DNA of 64,000 nt from Vandiemenella viatica (taxonomy: Eukaryota; Arthropoda; Insecta; Orthoptera; Morabidae), in assembly GCA_031002005.1 (NCBI GenBank), contig JARYHS010006964.1, positions 4,712,001 through 4,776,000 on the forward strand, given 5' to 3'. Position numbers and translations under genes: made by a program. Under the pieces are notes generated by a model. That model made no database searches. It was not told the DNA's origin and saw only the letters and a program-made list of their open reading frames with translations. Position 1 is the first letter of the stretch; every line of letters begins with the position of its first letter. Positions 1-9,099 of this stretch are shown one piece after another.

Positions 1-21
1 AGAACACTAATAATTGTAAAG

Positions 22-601
22 TAACTTTATACCTTGCTTAATTGAAGAAAGTAAATCTAAATGGACAATATTTTACATTACTGTTATTGAAAGTCGGTAA
101 CAGCTGTCACATCGCGAAGATCAAATTACTGGACTTTATTTGGTGTTCGAGGTGAACCGAGAGTAAGAACAAAAATTCCAAATATTTTATAGCATGTCAT
201 GAAGCAGATAGTGTTATTGTAGGAGACAGCTTAGGGAAACAAATTAATGGAATTTTAATCTGTGGCTCTGCCTCATTAGTCATCAAGTTATATCTCTGGC
301 ACTACAGTGTCAGTTGGTAGGCTGCATCATGAAGTAAACACTGTATAGTTAGTATAATACTGGAGTATCATCTGTATATCTTTGATTTGTTGAAACATAT
401 TTCAAGAATTAATTTTAGGTAAGTAGTAAAATAATTTTTTATGTATTATTGTTATTTATTATTATTTTATCCCTTTGGTTTTCTTGCTTTGGATGGCACT
501 GACTACAAAAATAACTAATTAATGTAAAAATTTCAATAACAGTAATGTAAAATATTGTCCTTTTAGATTTACTTTCTTTAATTAAGCATGGTATAAAGTT
601 A
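22..601. repeat. Inverted repeat, 69-base arms (22-90 and 533-601)
   Basis: Bases 22-90 are matched as reverse complement by 533-601 with only about three differences by eye. The 442-base spacer between them has no coding feature I recognise. The arms start inside A/T-rich sequence and I cannot define target-site duplications, so this may be the two ends of a small non-autonomous DNA element or a simple fold-back. The pair is clearly not chance. Confidence 0.85.
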
Positions 602-1160
602 TTTTAAAATTTTTAGTGTACTTTTTTGAAGGCTTTTTTTTTTGTTTTTGAACAAATATTTTATTTTTAAATTTTTAGTGGTATTATAGTTATTTTGTAT
701 TTTAAATATGCCACAGCCACTCTCATTTTGCGAACTTCTGGTAGCTCAATGGTTAAAGCGAATTCTTTAAAAAAAAAAAAATTGTCTTTAGATTTCCTAA
801 CAACTTTCAGAAAGGGGTGAATTGGATGCTGTCTTAAGGAGTGTCAATTTACATTTTGGTCCAGGCTGTGTTTCGATCTAATCATAACATCTGTTAAAGC
901 TGCTGCTCGATAATCAAAACATGTAACATCTAGACATTAATACATACCACATACACAAATCTGTATCTGGAATATATCTGTTTGTTCTGGCATCACATAG
1001 AAAATAAAGATTTTTATTTGGTTTTCACAACGTAAAAAGTTGGGGTCCAAGTTTGAATCTGATGAGCATTTTGAGACACATTTATTTTATAAATATTCTG
1101 CCATGACTTAAAAATAGCTTAATTGAGTTTGACAAGATTTATAACTGTAGATTTTTGTAA
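602..1160. other. A/T-rich stretch without recognised gene
   Basis: A/T-rich DNA with poly-T and poly-A runs. I see no gene and no repeat boundary. A short phrase near 850-880 loosely resembles phrases near 11750 and 12300, too weakly to call. Confidence 0.5.
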
Positions 1161-1166
1161 TGATCA

Positions 1167-1972
1167 TTGGAAATTATAAACGATGGGTGTAAATGGGAAG
1201 AGGGATTAGGATTTTGTATACCAAATGTAGACTGTTTTTATCTGATTGATTTAAACTATACATTTGTAATTTCTAATTGGTATCATATAAAAATTGTAGG
1301 TATGTATAAAAAACAATCAAGGTATGTGAAGGTGAAGAGTAGTTATGTTTTTGTAAAGCTTGTGTGGACAGTATTTATCACTTTGTTTTAAAGCATACAT
1401 GTGCGAAGTTCCATCGAAATCAGATAATAACTATAGCTTTGTGTAAAGAACATTTGCAAAAATTAAATGTGGTGAGAGAGTAAGCAGTTGGGTTTTTTAA
1501 ACAGAATGTTTCTCTTTGTTTTTAAGTATATATATATATATATATGTAGTGTTGCATCGAAATCTGATAAAAACGGTGGGTATCTATAAAGAAAATTGGA
1601 AATAAGGAGGAACGAGGGTAGAAGGGAACAGGTGTTGGGCTTCTGTAACCTAATTTATACACAATTGTTCTATATTTCTTAAAGTATACATGTGCAAATT
1701 TCCTTCAGAATCGGATAGAAACTGTGCTTTGTGTATATTAAGGGAGTGGAAAGGGGGAAGAGATGTTTGGCTTCTCTCAAACAAATGTAGACAGTAATTT
1801 TCTGTTTGTTTTGCAGTATACGTGTGCATACTTCCTTGAAAATCAGGAGATAGAAACAGTAGCTTTATATAATAAACATTGACAGTAATTAAATAGGTAG
1901 AATGGGGGATAGGGTTTGTGTATTTGTAAAAGTAATGTGAGTAGTATTTATTTTTTTCTATTTGTTTTAAAG
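1167..1972. repeat. Diverged tandem array, left part
   Basis: Repeated phrases such as 'agttccatcgaaatcagata', 'tttgttttaaag.atacatgtg' and 'gtaaagaacatt' recur here in the same order and again after 3240. Unit length is hard to fix because copies have drifted and carry indels. The small open frames over this stretch have no family resemblance and are treated as chance. Confidence 0.7.
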
Positions 1973-1974
1973 TA

Positions 1975-3239
1975 CTATAGAAGTCCGATTATCCGAGGTA
2001 AACAGAACCAGGACAACCTCGGATAACGAAAAACTCAGAAAACTGGAGGTCAAGGAAAGAGGTTACAATGAATCAAAAAACGTATTGAAATATGTAATAA
2101 TAAAAAAAATGTTTGTGGTGTGAAACTAATTTGTGAAGCAATAAAGTTGTTTTTTTGTACATTCATTATGATCACTTTCCAAAAAGTCTTTGTCTTTTGT
2201 GTCATCATTTTGTTTCTCTTCTTAGCAGAAGTACAGCGCCAACGCTGTAGCATTATTATATCAGCTACTGTTCTTTCTTCCTGTTGCTCAATATATTCAA
2301 GTGCTGCTTCTATTCATTTTAAACGTTCAGCATGAGAAATTTTTGGAACAGTTTCATTTTTATCTTCTTTGTCTTCTTCTCCTTGTCCGCTGACAGCCAT
2401 ATTAACAATTTCATCATCGCTAAGCTGATTTTGATTGTCATCCAACAACCACTCTTGTTTATCTTCATTGTTAATTTCTTTTACGACTGGAAGTTGGTTG
2501 GCTAACTGTGTCAGTTCATTGAAATTTTGTTGAGCAAGATCGTCCTTTTTAGGCTTTTCCATACCAAAAAGTTTCCTCCATGATCGCTGAAGCGTTTCCT
2601 ATTTTATTTCATCCCATGCCATGGCTGACAAATAAATTGCATCTTTCACTGATACTATTATCTTTAGTGAATTTGTCATAGTGCTTCCTCTTTCTAAATT
2701 GCCTAATAAAACTTGAAGCAACCCTTTTCTACAATTCCTTTTGAATGTTTCTACCACACCCTGATCAAGGGGTTGTATCAGTGATGTAACATTTGGCGGT
2801 AGGAACATACACTTGATATCACCACTTTCTATTTCATCGAGGTCTGGGTGGGATGGAGCATTGTCTATTAATAAAAGGGCCTTTCTGGGGAGATCCATCT
2901 TTTTAAGATATGTTTCTATCACTGGGACAAATAAGTTAAAAAACCACTCCGGAATAATATGTTGTTCCATACAACCTTTTACCTAGTTTATATTCAAAGT
3001 TGGTAAACAGGCCAAATCCAAGTTTTTAAAAGCGCTAGGCTTTTTTGATTTTCCGATTATCAACAGGCGATACATGCAAGCAATACACGCAACCAATACA
3101 GTACCATGCTTAATATCGAACACACTCTCATTGGAAAAATATTCCATATCTTCATAAAAGCTCCCATCATATTTCAAATATTTTCCTCGGTTAACCAGGC
3201 GGCTCGGATAATCGGAACTCAAATAACCGGCCTTTGCTG
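1975..3239 (-). mobile_element. Tigger/pogo-type DNA transposon, defective
   Basis: A 1265-base element flanked by TA on both sides (1973-1974 and 3240-3241). Both ends carry the inverted phrase 'tccgattatccgag', and the right end read inward starts CAGC, as in pogo/Tigger elements. Removing it rejoins the flanks into 'ttgttttaaag-ta-tacatgtg', which matches neighbouring units of the surrounding tandem array, so the insertion is confirmed within the window. It encodes a broken transposase on the minus strand. Confidence 0.88.
2314..3222 (-). pseudogene. Tigger/jerky-type DDE transposase remnant
   Basis: Three minus-strand pieces read in order: 3222-2983, 2970-2599 and 2562-2314. The first has the start of a DDE_1 domain ('RLLIIGKSKKPSAFKN'). 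The second has the central acidic motif 'LLIDNAPSH' and the later 'PPNVTSLIQPLDQGVVETF', typical of pogo/Tigger/jerky transposases. The third is an acidic tail. The N-terminal helix-turn-helix/CENP-B half is missing and frames shift between pieces, so it cannot make active enzyme. The family call is firm; the subfamily is not. Confidence 0.88.
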
Positions 3240-3241
3240 TA

Positions 3242-4370
3242 TATACATGTGAATTTCCACCAAAATCACATTAAAATGTGGGTTTGTACAAAAATTAAGT
3301 TATGTAAAAGGGGAGCAAGGGTAGTTTCTGAACTTTTTGTCAGAAATCTTCTCTACAAAAAAATACATATATGTTCCAACTTTCATAAAGATCGGTCAAA
3401 TGTAGTTTTTAAAAAGAAAGTATACAAAACTCAAGTGGTGGAAACATGGAGAGGGTTTTTTTTTTTTTTTTGTCAAACCAAAAGTTTACATTATTTTTCT
3501 CTTTGTTTTATAGTAAAAGTTTGCTAAGTTCTATCAAAACTGCATAAAAACTGTGGGTTTGTATAAAAATTAAACGGTTTAATGGGAAGAGGGGGTGGTT
3601 TTTCGATTTTTTGGTCAGAAACCTTCTTTGTGAAAAAATATATGTAAGCACTAACTTTGATGGTAATTGGTCAAACAGTGGCAACTGTAAATTTTTATAA
3701 AGAACATTGAGAAAATTAAGAGGGTTAACAAGATTTTTCTGTTTATTTTAAAGTATACGTGCAAAGGTCAGTCAAAATCAGATGAGAAATGTAGGTTTCT
3801 ATAAAATTAAGGGGTGTAAAGGGGAGATAGGGTGACTTTTTTTGGTCAGAAACCTTCTCCATGAAAGATTATATATATATGACAACTTTAAAGGAGATCA
3901 GTTAAATGATGTCAACTGTAGTTTTGTATAAAGAACATTGGCACAAATCAAGGGAATGGATAAGATGAGTGGGGTTCAGAAGTTTCAAACCAAAAGTTGA
4001 CAGTATTTTTCTCTTTATTTTTGACCATGCACATACAAAGTTCCATCGAAATCAGATAAAAATTAAGGAGTATAAATGGAGAGGTGGATGGTTTTCTATT
4101 TTTTGGGTCAGAAACATACTCCATGAAAAATTTCATATATATGCCAACTTTAATGGGCGTCAGTTAAATGGTGTTGACTGTGCTTTGTATAAGGAACATT
4201 GTCAAAAATTAAGGGGGTGAATATAGGGGGAGAGGGATTCAGTTTTTTCAAAGCAAAGGTTGAGAGAATTTTTTTGTTTATTTTTTACAATACATATCCA
4301 AAGTTCCATCGAAATTGGATAACAAATGTTGGTTTGTAAAGGGGTAGAAGGTGTGGTTTTTCAATGAAAT
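3242..4370. repeat. Diverged tandem array, right part
   Basis: Continues the array interrupted by the Tigger element. The landmark 'cagaaa.cttct' occurs at about 3341, 3616, 3847 and 4109, giving spacings of about 275, 231 and 262 bases. Each unit also carries 'agttccatcgaaatcagata' and a G-rich 'ggggagaggg' phrase. The copies are old, judging from drift. Confidence 0.8.
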
Positions 4371-4515
4371 TAATATGGGACCTCTTTGGAGCTATATCCT
4401 AACCACTATAAAAATTTCATTTAAATCGGTTCAAAATTGGCGAAGATATCGCTGAACATACATAAAAAAAAATCGGACGAATTGAGAACCCCCTTTTTTG
4501 AAGTCGGTTACAAAC
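4370..4515 (+). other. Retroposon-like 3' tail
   Basis: The stretch ending 'gaattgagaacccccttttt' followed by 'gaagtcggtta' resembles a tail phrase I associate with 3' ends of insect LINE/SINE copies. No coding part is attached. It may mark the end of the element that carried the tandem array just upstream. This is recognition from memory, not a search. Confidence 0.4.
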
Positions 4516-4525
4516 CATTTCCACT

Positions 4526-4704
4526 CAGTGGCTTAGCTAGGTTAACAAGGGTTCTGGAGCAAATAAAAGGGGCCCTTAGACCAGATGGTTGACGTTTTTT
4601 AGGTCTACCAAGTATTGTGATTGTGAGGTTTGCTGCCAGAGGTCCCCTGAGCTTGGGGGCCCTGGTGCATAGCACCGCCTAGCCCTCCGATAGCTACGCC
4701 ACTG
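4526..4704. mobile_element. Small hAT-type MITE (179 bases)
   Basis: Ends are inverted: left 'cagtggcttagcta', right read inward 'cagtggcgtagcta'. The CAGTGGC start is typical of hAT-type termini. Flanking 8-mers (4518-4525 and 4705-4712) agree at only 5 of 8 positions, so the insertion is old or the boundary slightly off. No coding capacity. Confidence 0.7.
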
Positions 4705-4959
4705 CTTCTGCTAAGTAAAGTCGAAAGTATCTGGGCAAAATAACATCTGAAGTAAATGGGTGCTAACTTCGGTGACCTTCACACTTCTGCTTTAGCACTG
4801 TGGTACTCCATGGCAGTATGTGCCTGTCCCATGTGGCATATGCTGGGCTCCACAGAACATGCCAACACATTAGAGAATACCTGGTGGAATTATTGTCTGG
4901 CACTGCCCCTGTAGAAATAAGTCAGGAAGCAGCTACTAACACCACCAGGCTCAGAGAGC

Positions 4960-5486
4960 TTCTCACACACGTGAAACCCACGACAAGGAACACCAAGCAC
5001 TGAAAGAATTTTAGTAATTAAAAACTGAGTGGGACAAATACTAATTAGATTAAGTTGAAACAACCATGGCCCATTCAAAAATTTATGAACAGGTAAATTA
5101 TTCATTTCACTTGGCAATTTATTCCAATTCACGATTCCCCTATTTGTAAAAGAAAATTTTCCAACACTATTATCCCTGAAATAGATCTTTTCACTACCTC
5201 TGTTAATTCTTCCAATGATACATTTTACCACGTCATCTTCAATATATGACTCGTGCACTTCCACCACTCTCTCCACCCTCCTGCTGTCTTCTAATAAAGC
5301 CCATTCCAATTCCTTTATTATATACATTACTGATTGTGCTTTTCAGTGATTTACAGAGACAAATATACCAACCATTCCTTGTACCTCCTCAAACTCCAAA
5401 ATGTGGGTCCAATATTAAATCATCAGATTCAAGCTGACTAATGTTTTATAACACAAGTTCCCTTACTTCCCTGGTACATATCCTCA
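4960..5486 (-). pseudogene. LINE family A, C-terminal fragment (first part)
   Basis: The minus frame 5327-4890 ends with a pattern like the C-terminus of non-LTR retrotransposon polymerases ('FTNRGIVNWNKLPSE', then 'LNGPW'). Sequence from about 5330 to 5486 aligns in order with the minus-strand LINE fragment at 10390-10620, which fixes the family. A piggyBac element breaks it at 5487 and it resumes at 7360. There is no reverse-transcriptase core here. Family A also occurs at 10045-11072, 37545-37750, 40380-40710, 43740-44368 and 56755-57060, all on the minus strand. Confidence 0.7.
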
Positions 5487-5542
5487 TTAACCCTTTGACT
5501 GCTGTAGACGCGTTAACGCGCATGGCTACTACTGCGCCCAGG

Positions 5543-5700
5543 TGCTCCAGACGTGTATACACGCGCCGCCTTGCCGCTCTGTCTGTGCTCCAGACGTGTA
5601 TATACGCGCCGCCTCGCCGCCCTGTCTCTGCTCCAGACGTGTATACACGCGCCGCCTCGCCGCCCTGTCTGTGCTCCAGACGTGTTAACACGCTAGCCTC
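5543..5700. repeat. 43-44 base minisatellite inside the piggyBac left end
   Basis: The phrase 'gctccagacgtgta' starts at 5543, 5587, 5630 and 5673, giving four near-identical GC-rich units. The units repeat the sequence that follows the left terminal repeat, so this may be expanded subterminal sequence. Open frames reading through on both strands are by-products of the repeat. Confidence 0.9.
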
Positions 5701-5845
5701 TTAGCGGCCTGGCTATGAAGCCATATTTCCACCCAGGGTGGTTAGTTGTTTTCCTCATTCGGCCCTTGAGCATTGGCAGCTGCGATCTAATTTGTGTTGC
5801 TCTTTTCCTTTTAGTTTTCGCTGAGAAAATGGCATACAGTCATTA

Positions 5846-6040
5846 TTTTTTTTAACTGCTTAACGTCTCTTAACAGCGAGATCTTTAGAGATGGTAAAGA
5901 ATGGGGGGCAAGGAATGGGAAGGAATTCGGCTATGGCCTTTTGAAGGAAGCATCCCGGCATTCACCTGGAGTGATTTGGGGAAACCATGGAAAACCCAAA
6001 TCTGGATGCCTGGACGGGGATTCGAACCATCGTCCTCCCG
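5846..6040 (-). mobile_element. tRNA-headed SINE, minus orientation, inside piggyBac
   Basis: Starts on the plus strand with a T-run (the tail) and reads back through the same body as the SINE at 32089-32341: 'ggaagcatcccggcatt', 'aaaccatggaaaacccaaat', then the B-box complement 'ggattcgaacca'. The 5' head past 'cctcccgaata' differs from the other copies, so it is truncated or altered there. It lies upstream of, or within, the piggyBac coding start. Confidence 0.85.
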
Positions 6041-6059
6041 AATACACCGTCGTGTTTGT

Positions 6060-6870
6060 ACCGCGGAAGAAATCATGGAGATTCTTACTAGAAGCGACAG
6101 TGAATATGATCACTTTGATATGGATGACAGTGATAAGTTGATAACCCTTCGACAGGATCTCGATGTAATTTTCCTAAGCTGTGTACATCAGCTAGTGGAA
6201 AATGACCATTTTTAAGAGTTTGAAGCTGCAGATTGTGCGAGCGAAATGTGTGGAAAAAGAGAATGCTTTAGTGACGCGTTTGACAGCATATGCTTGTCGA
6301 TTAAGCTGCAGGACACAAGTGTGGATTACGTTAACATTCCAGCAGTTTGTCATTTTTCCTGATATTTCTAACGGAATATCATATGATATCTATTGCTGAT
6401 GAGACCAACAGATACGCGAGAATCAATTCACACTATATTTTCACTATGAAGTGGTTTAAAAAGTTCTTTTTCCACATTCTCGAACACTGCATTTTAAATG
6501 CTCACGCTCTTCGCCGAGTAGTAACCGGACGAAAAATGCCAGTTGCAGAGTTTCGTCTGTTGCATCCATAAATTTAAATTTCATAAGGTATTTTTTTTTT
6601 CAGGTTTTCCTGACACCCCCCCCCCCCGTCTTTTAAGACCAGTCCGTGAGACGCCACCCCCCCACCCCCTAGAAATCGCCCTCGCAACTATTTGAGACCT
6701 TTTTTCCAAATTTCATTCATATTGCAAATTCAAAGAAGAGCACGCCAATGCGTAAATGCGCTGTATCTTCGATACAGAAAGTGCGTCGAGAAACCAATGC
6801 AGAACATGTAATGTATCACTGTGTGTTGTACCATTTTTCAAGGCTTATCACACAAAAAGAATTACTAACC
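6060..6870 (+). pseudogene. piggyBac-type transposase remnant
   Basis: Pieces in order. Around 6070-6150 an acidic N-terminal segment reads 'AEEIMEILTRSDSEYDHFD'. Around 6350-6570 comes a C-terminal DDE-domain part ('DETNRYARI', then 'MKWFKKFFFHILEHCILNAH' and 'MPVAEFRLLHP'). Around 6730-6870 are remnants of the Cys-rich tail. This order matches piggyBac transposases, but the middle with most catalytic Asp residues is missing and the frame shifts several times. A C-run at 6616-6627 sits in the break region. Non-functional. Confidence 0.75.
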
Positions 6871-7359
6871 ATGGTTAACTGCAGAGTAATAATTATATTA
6901 CATTTATACGCCTCTAAAACTAAACGAAATACAAAAAAAAAAATATATATATATATATTAATCCGGGTCAAAAAGAAGGCTGGAAAATTTGTGCAGAATT
7001 TGTGAAAGGTATTCGGAAAGGTTCTCTCCAGATAAATTACTACGCTCACAAACTAAAAACATTTCAGTTGCTGTAATATCTATTTAGTATATGAAGTACC
7101 GGCATGTTTGATTACGCAGACATTCACTTTTAGAGGAGCTTTAAACTGAAAAACTTATATTAACTGTATTTATTTTGTATCAGCGGTTTCAAATCGCAGA
7201 GCGACAGCAGAAGAACGCCACACACAACGCTCCAGACGTATTCAGTACACAGCGGTCTGGTCTAACGCGGCATTCCAGGGCAGGTAAACAGCTTAGGCGC
7301 AAACAAAGCCGCACTCAGCGAGGGCTCGGCCGGGCGAACCGTAGCAGTTAAAGGGTTAA

Positions 7360-7540
7360 TCTCTCAATTAAATTAAGGATTCCGAAACATTTTCCTATAA
7401 TTTGTGCAATGTGTTCTACCCAGTTACGAGTTTTATCACATGTTATGCCAACGTGTTTATGTTTTGAGTCTTCGACAAGCAATTCTTTCCCCATCTTATA
7501 ATCATAATCAACTTCTAGTGTTTTCTCTGTGTATCTAATA
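7360..7540 (-). pseudogene. LINE family A fragment (second part, after piggyBac)
   Basis: Resumes the family A copy broken at 5487. The stretch 'gtgttctacccagtta' through 'caagcaattctttccccatc' aligns in order with 10665-10770 of the fragment at 10045-11072. It carries only decayed coding sequence. Confidence 0.7.
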
Positions 7541-7995
7541 ATCTATATGAATACACTTTTTACCAACCACCTATCATCCCATTACTGCAAATACATCTCA
7601 ATTATTTTATATGCAAAAAAATTTTCTATAATAAATCTTACCCACATAAATCTAGCTGCAGTTCCAGCTCTTACACTAAATAACAATATCATAAATTCAA
7701 TATCTTACCACTCACAAATAATGACCTTACCATTAAATTCACTAATTCCTTTCAATTGATCAAATTTAAAAACAAATGAAATCAGCATACTAACACAAAT
7801 AATTCAAATAGCTAAAAAATGTAAATACTTCTAACAAACATATTCCTTTCCTGACTATTATGATACTGTACTTGATATTTAAAATATTTTTGTTAGCCAT
7901 AAGAAACATCTACAAATGAACAATATTAGTGTTTAGTGATGGGTGTTAAATGAAACTATGTTAAAACTAGAGAAAAGGTGGCTTTGTTTTCTTAC
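7541..7995. other. A/T-rich sequence 3' of the zinc-finger gene
   Basis: Very A/T-rich. On the minus strand this follows the last zinc-finger coding exon and starts with an intron-like donor (gtaag at 7995-7991), so it may be intron in the 3' untranslated region. No polyadenylation site is assigned. Confidence 0.4.
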
Positions 7996-7996
7996 C

Positions 7997-8531
7997 TTAT
8001 TTTGAATTTCTCCTGGTGAAGTTATGGACATGGAGTTTGGCCATATGTTCAAACACTTTGGAACAATATGTACAGACATATAAGGGATTTGAAACAGCTG
8101 AGTTATGAGTGAATACATGCCTTGTTAAAGAGCACCAAGATATAAATGTTTCTGCACAGAATGCACAAGCAAGGCCACATAATGATGGCTTTTTAAATAC
8201 AGCTTTCAGTCTATCTTCAAAATAATGGCCAAACAACTTTGATACATCTACAAAAACTTGACCACAGTACTGGCAAATATGCTGTGGTGTGTTTACACAT
8301 AATTCATGTTTAAAAACATGTGTTAACAGCAAGCCCAATGTGAAGAAAGACTGAAGACACATAGCACAAGTATAGTGCAGTGACATCATGCTACCACTAC
8401 TGTCATTGGATATACTGATATTCAATGTATCAGATCTACAAGTTCTTGTAGCTCGAAATTTCTCCATCACACTAACGCCACTTTTTTCACAACATAGAAC
8501 TAGATTGTTCTGATGAACTCCAACTTTTGAC
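7997..8531 (-). CDS. Zinc-finger protein gene, coding exon 3 (main exon)
   Basis: Main exon of a minus-strand gene. On that strand it follows 'ttgtgctttacag' (acceptor) and begins one base into a codon, which fits the phase left by exon 2. It encodes 177 residues plus TAA at 7999-7997. One base after the stop is a good donor (gtaag). Four finger-like modules are visible. Modules 1 ('YTCAMC', then 'LLTHVFKH') and 3 ('LACAFC', then 'LTRHVFTH') are canonical C2H2 with 12-residue and 3-residue spacings. Modules 2 ('ICQYC', 'LFGHYF') and 4 ('YVCTYC', 'LHVHNF') keep both Cys and the first His but lack the last His. Modules 1-2 and 3-4 look like a duplicated pair. The whole protein is about 208 residues. 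Likely nuclear and nucleic-acid binding by family; targets unknown. Confidence 0.85.
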
Positions 8532-8589
8532 CTGTAAAGCACAATGAGAAAACATTTTTAATTACATTATTACTGGAGTAAAATAGTAA

Positions 8590-8770
8590 TAATAGCCATA
8601 TGTAAGAAAGGAGACAGTGATGTCTGCCATAACTACCATGGTATTACCCTGATGTGCCACTGTGCCAATATATATGAGAAAGATTTGGAAAGCCAGATGA
8701 GAAGAGCGGTTGAAAGGCAGTTAAATGAGGAACAATTCCTCAGCACTCTTTCCATTAAACCTCTTGTGAG
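8590..8770 (+). pseudogene. Degraded reverse-transcriptase fragment in intron 2
   Basis: The plus frame reads roughly 'AICKKGDSDVCHNYHGITL' and continues to 'RAVERQLNEEQ'. This is the 'KKGD..+..NYRGI.L' motif before the polymerase core in many LINE polymerases. It is short, without any other domain, and lies antisense within the zinc-finger gene's intron. Confidence 0.6.
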
Positions 8771-9099
8771 GAACAACAATTCCTGGATACACATGGAATA
8801 CTAACCATTTATACTTCTGTATGAGATCTCTAATTTTACTCCCAATAGAAAACTAACATCTTTCCAGCTGAAGAATGGCACATTATGTTAAGTTATAATA
8901 TACTACTTGTGTAATTTATCTGTATATCTGAGTCCTACAGCTCTGCACCTAATGAGTGTTTTTCTTCAGAAAGCACACTGTATTTTAGAAGTATCTTCTC
9001 AATTTTTAATAAATTTTGATAACTATGATCTATTAAAGTCTTTGCTAACTTCCTGTGTATCTGAATTACATATTTTAATGGCTGCATGTTCCCTACAGA

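Larger units (their letters stand above)
5491..7355 (+). mobile_element. piggyBac-like element with TTAA duplications
   Basis: 1865 bases bounded by TTAA at 5487-5490 and 7356-7359. Ends are inverted: left 'ccctttgactgct', right read inward 'ccctttaactgct' (12 of 13). Deleting the element and one TTAA restores 'cctcattaatctctc', which aligns with the uninterrupted family A LINE at about 10610-10630 ('cctcatcactctctc'). TTAA choice and CCCTTT ends are hallmarks of piggyBac. Inside are a short minisatellite, a SINE and a decayed transposase. Confidence 0.92.

Noticed and set aside
4800..5003. 67-residue plus-strand frame
   Set aside because: No recognised domain and it overlaps the family A fragment on the other strand; not supported as a gene.
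5446..5704. Open frames on both strands over 5446-5704
   Set aside because: They are created by the 43-44 base minisatellite; the repeated residues follow the repeat unit.
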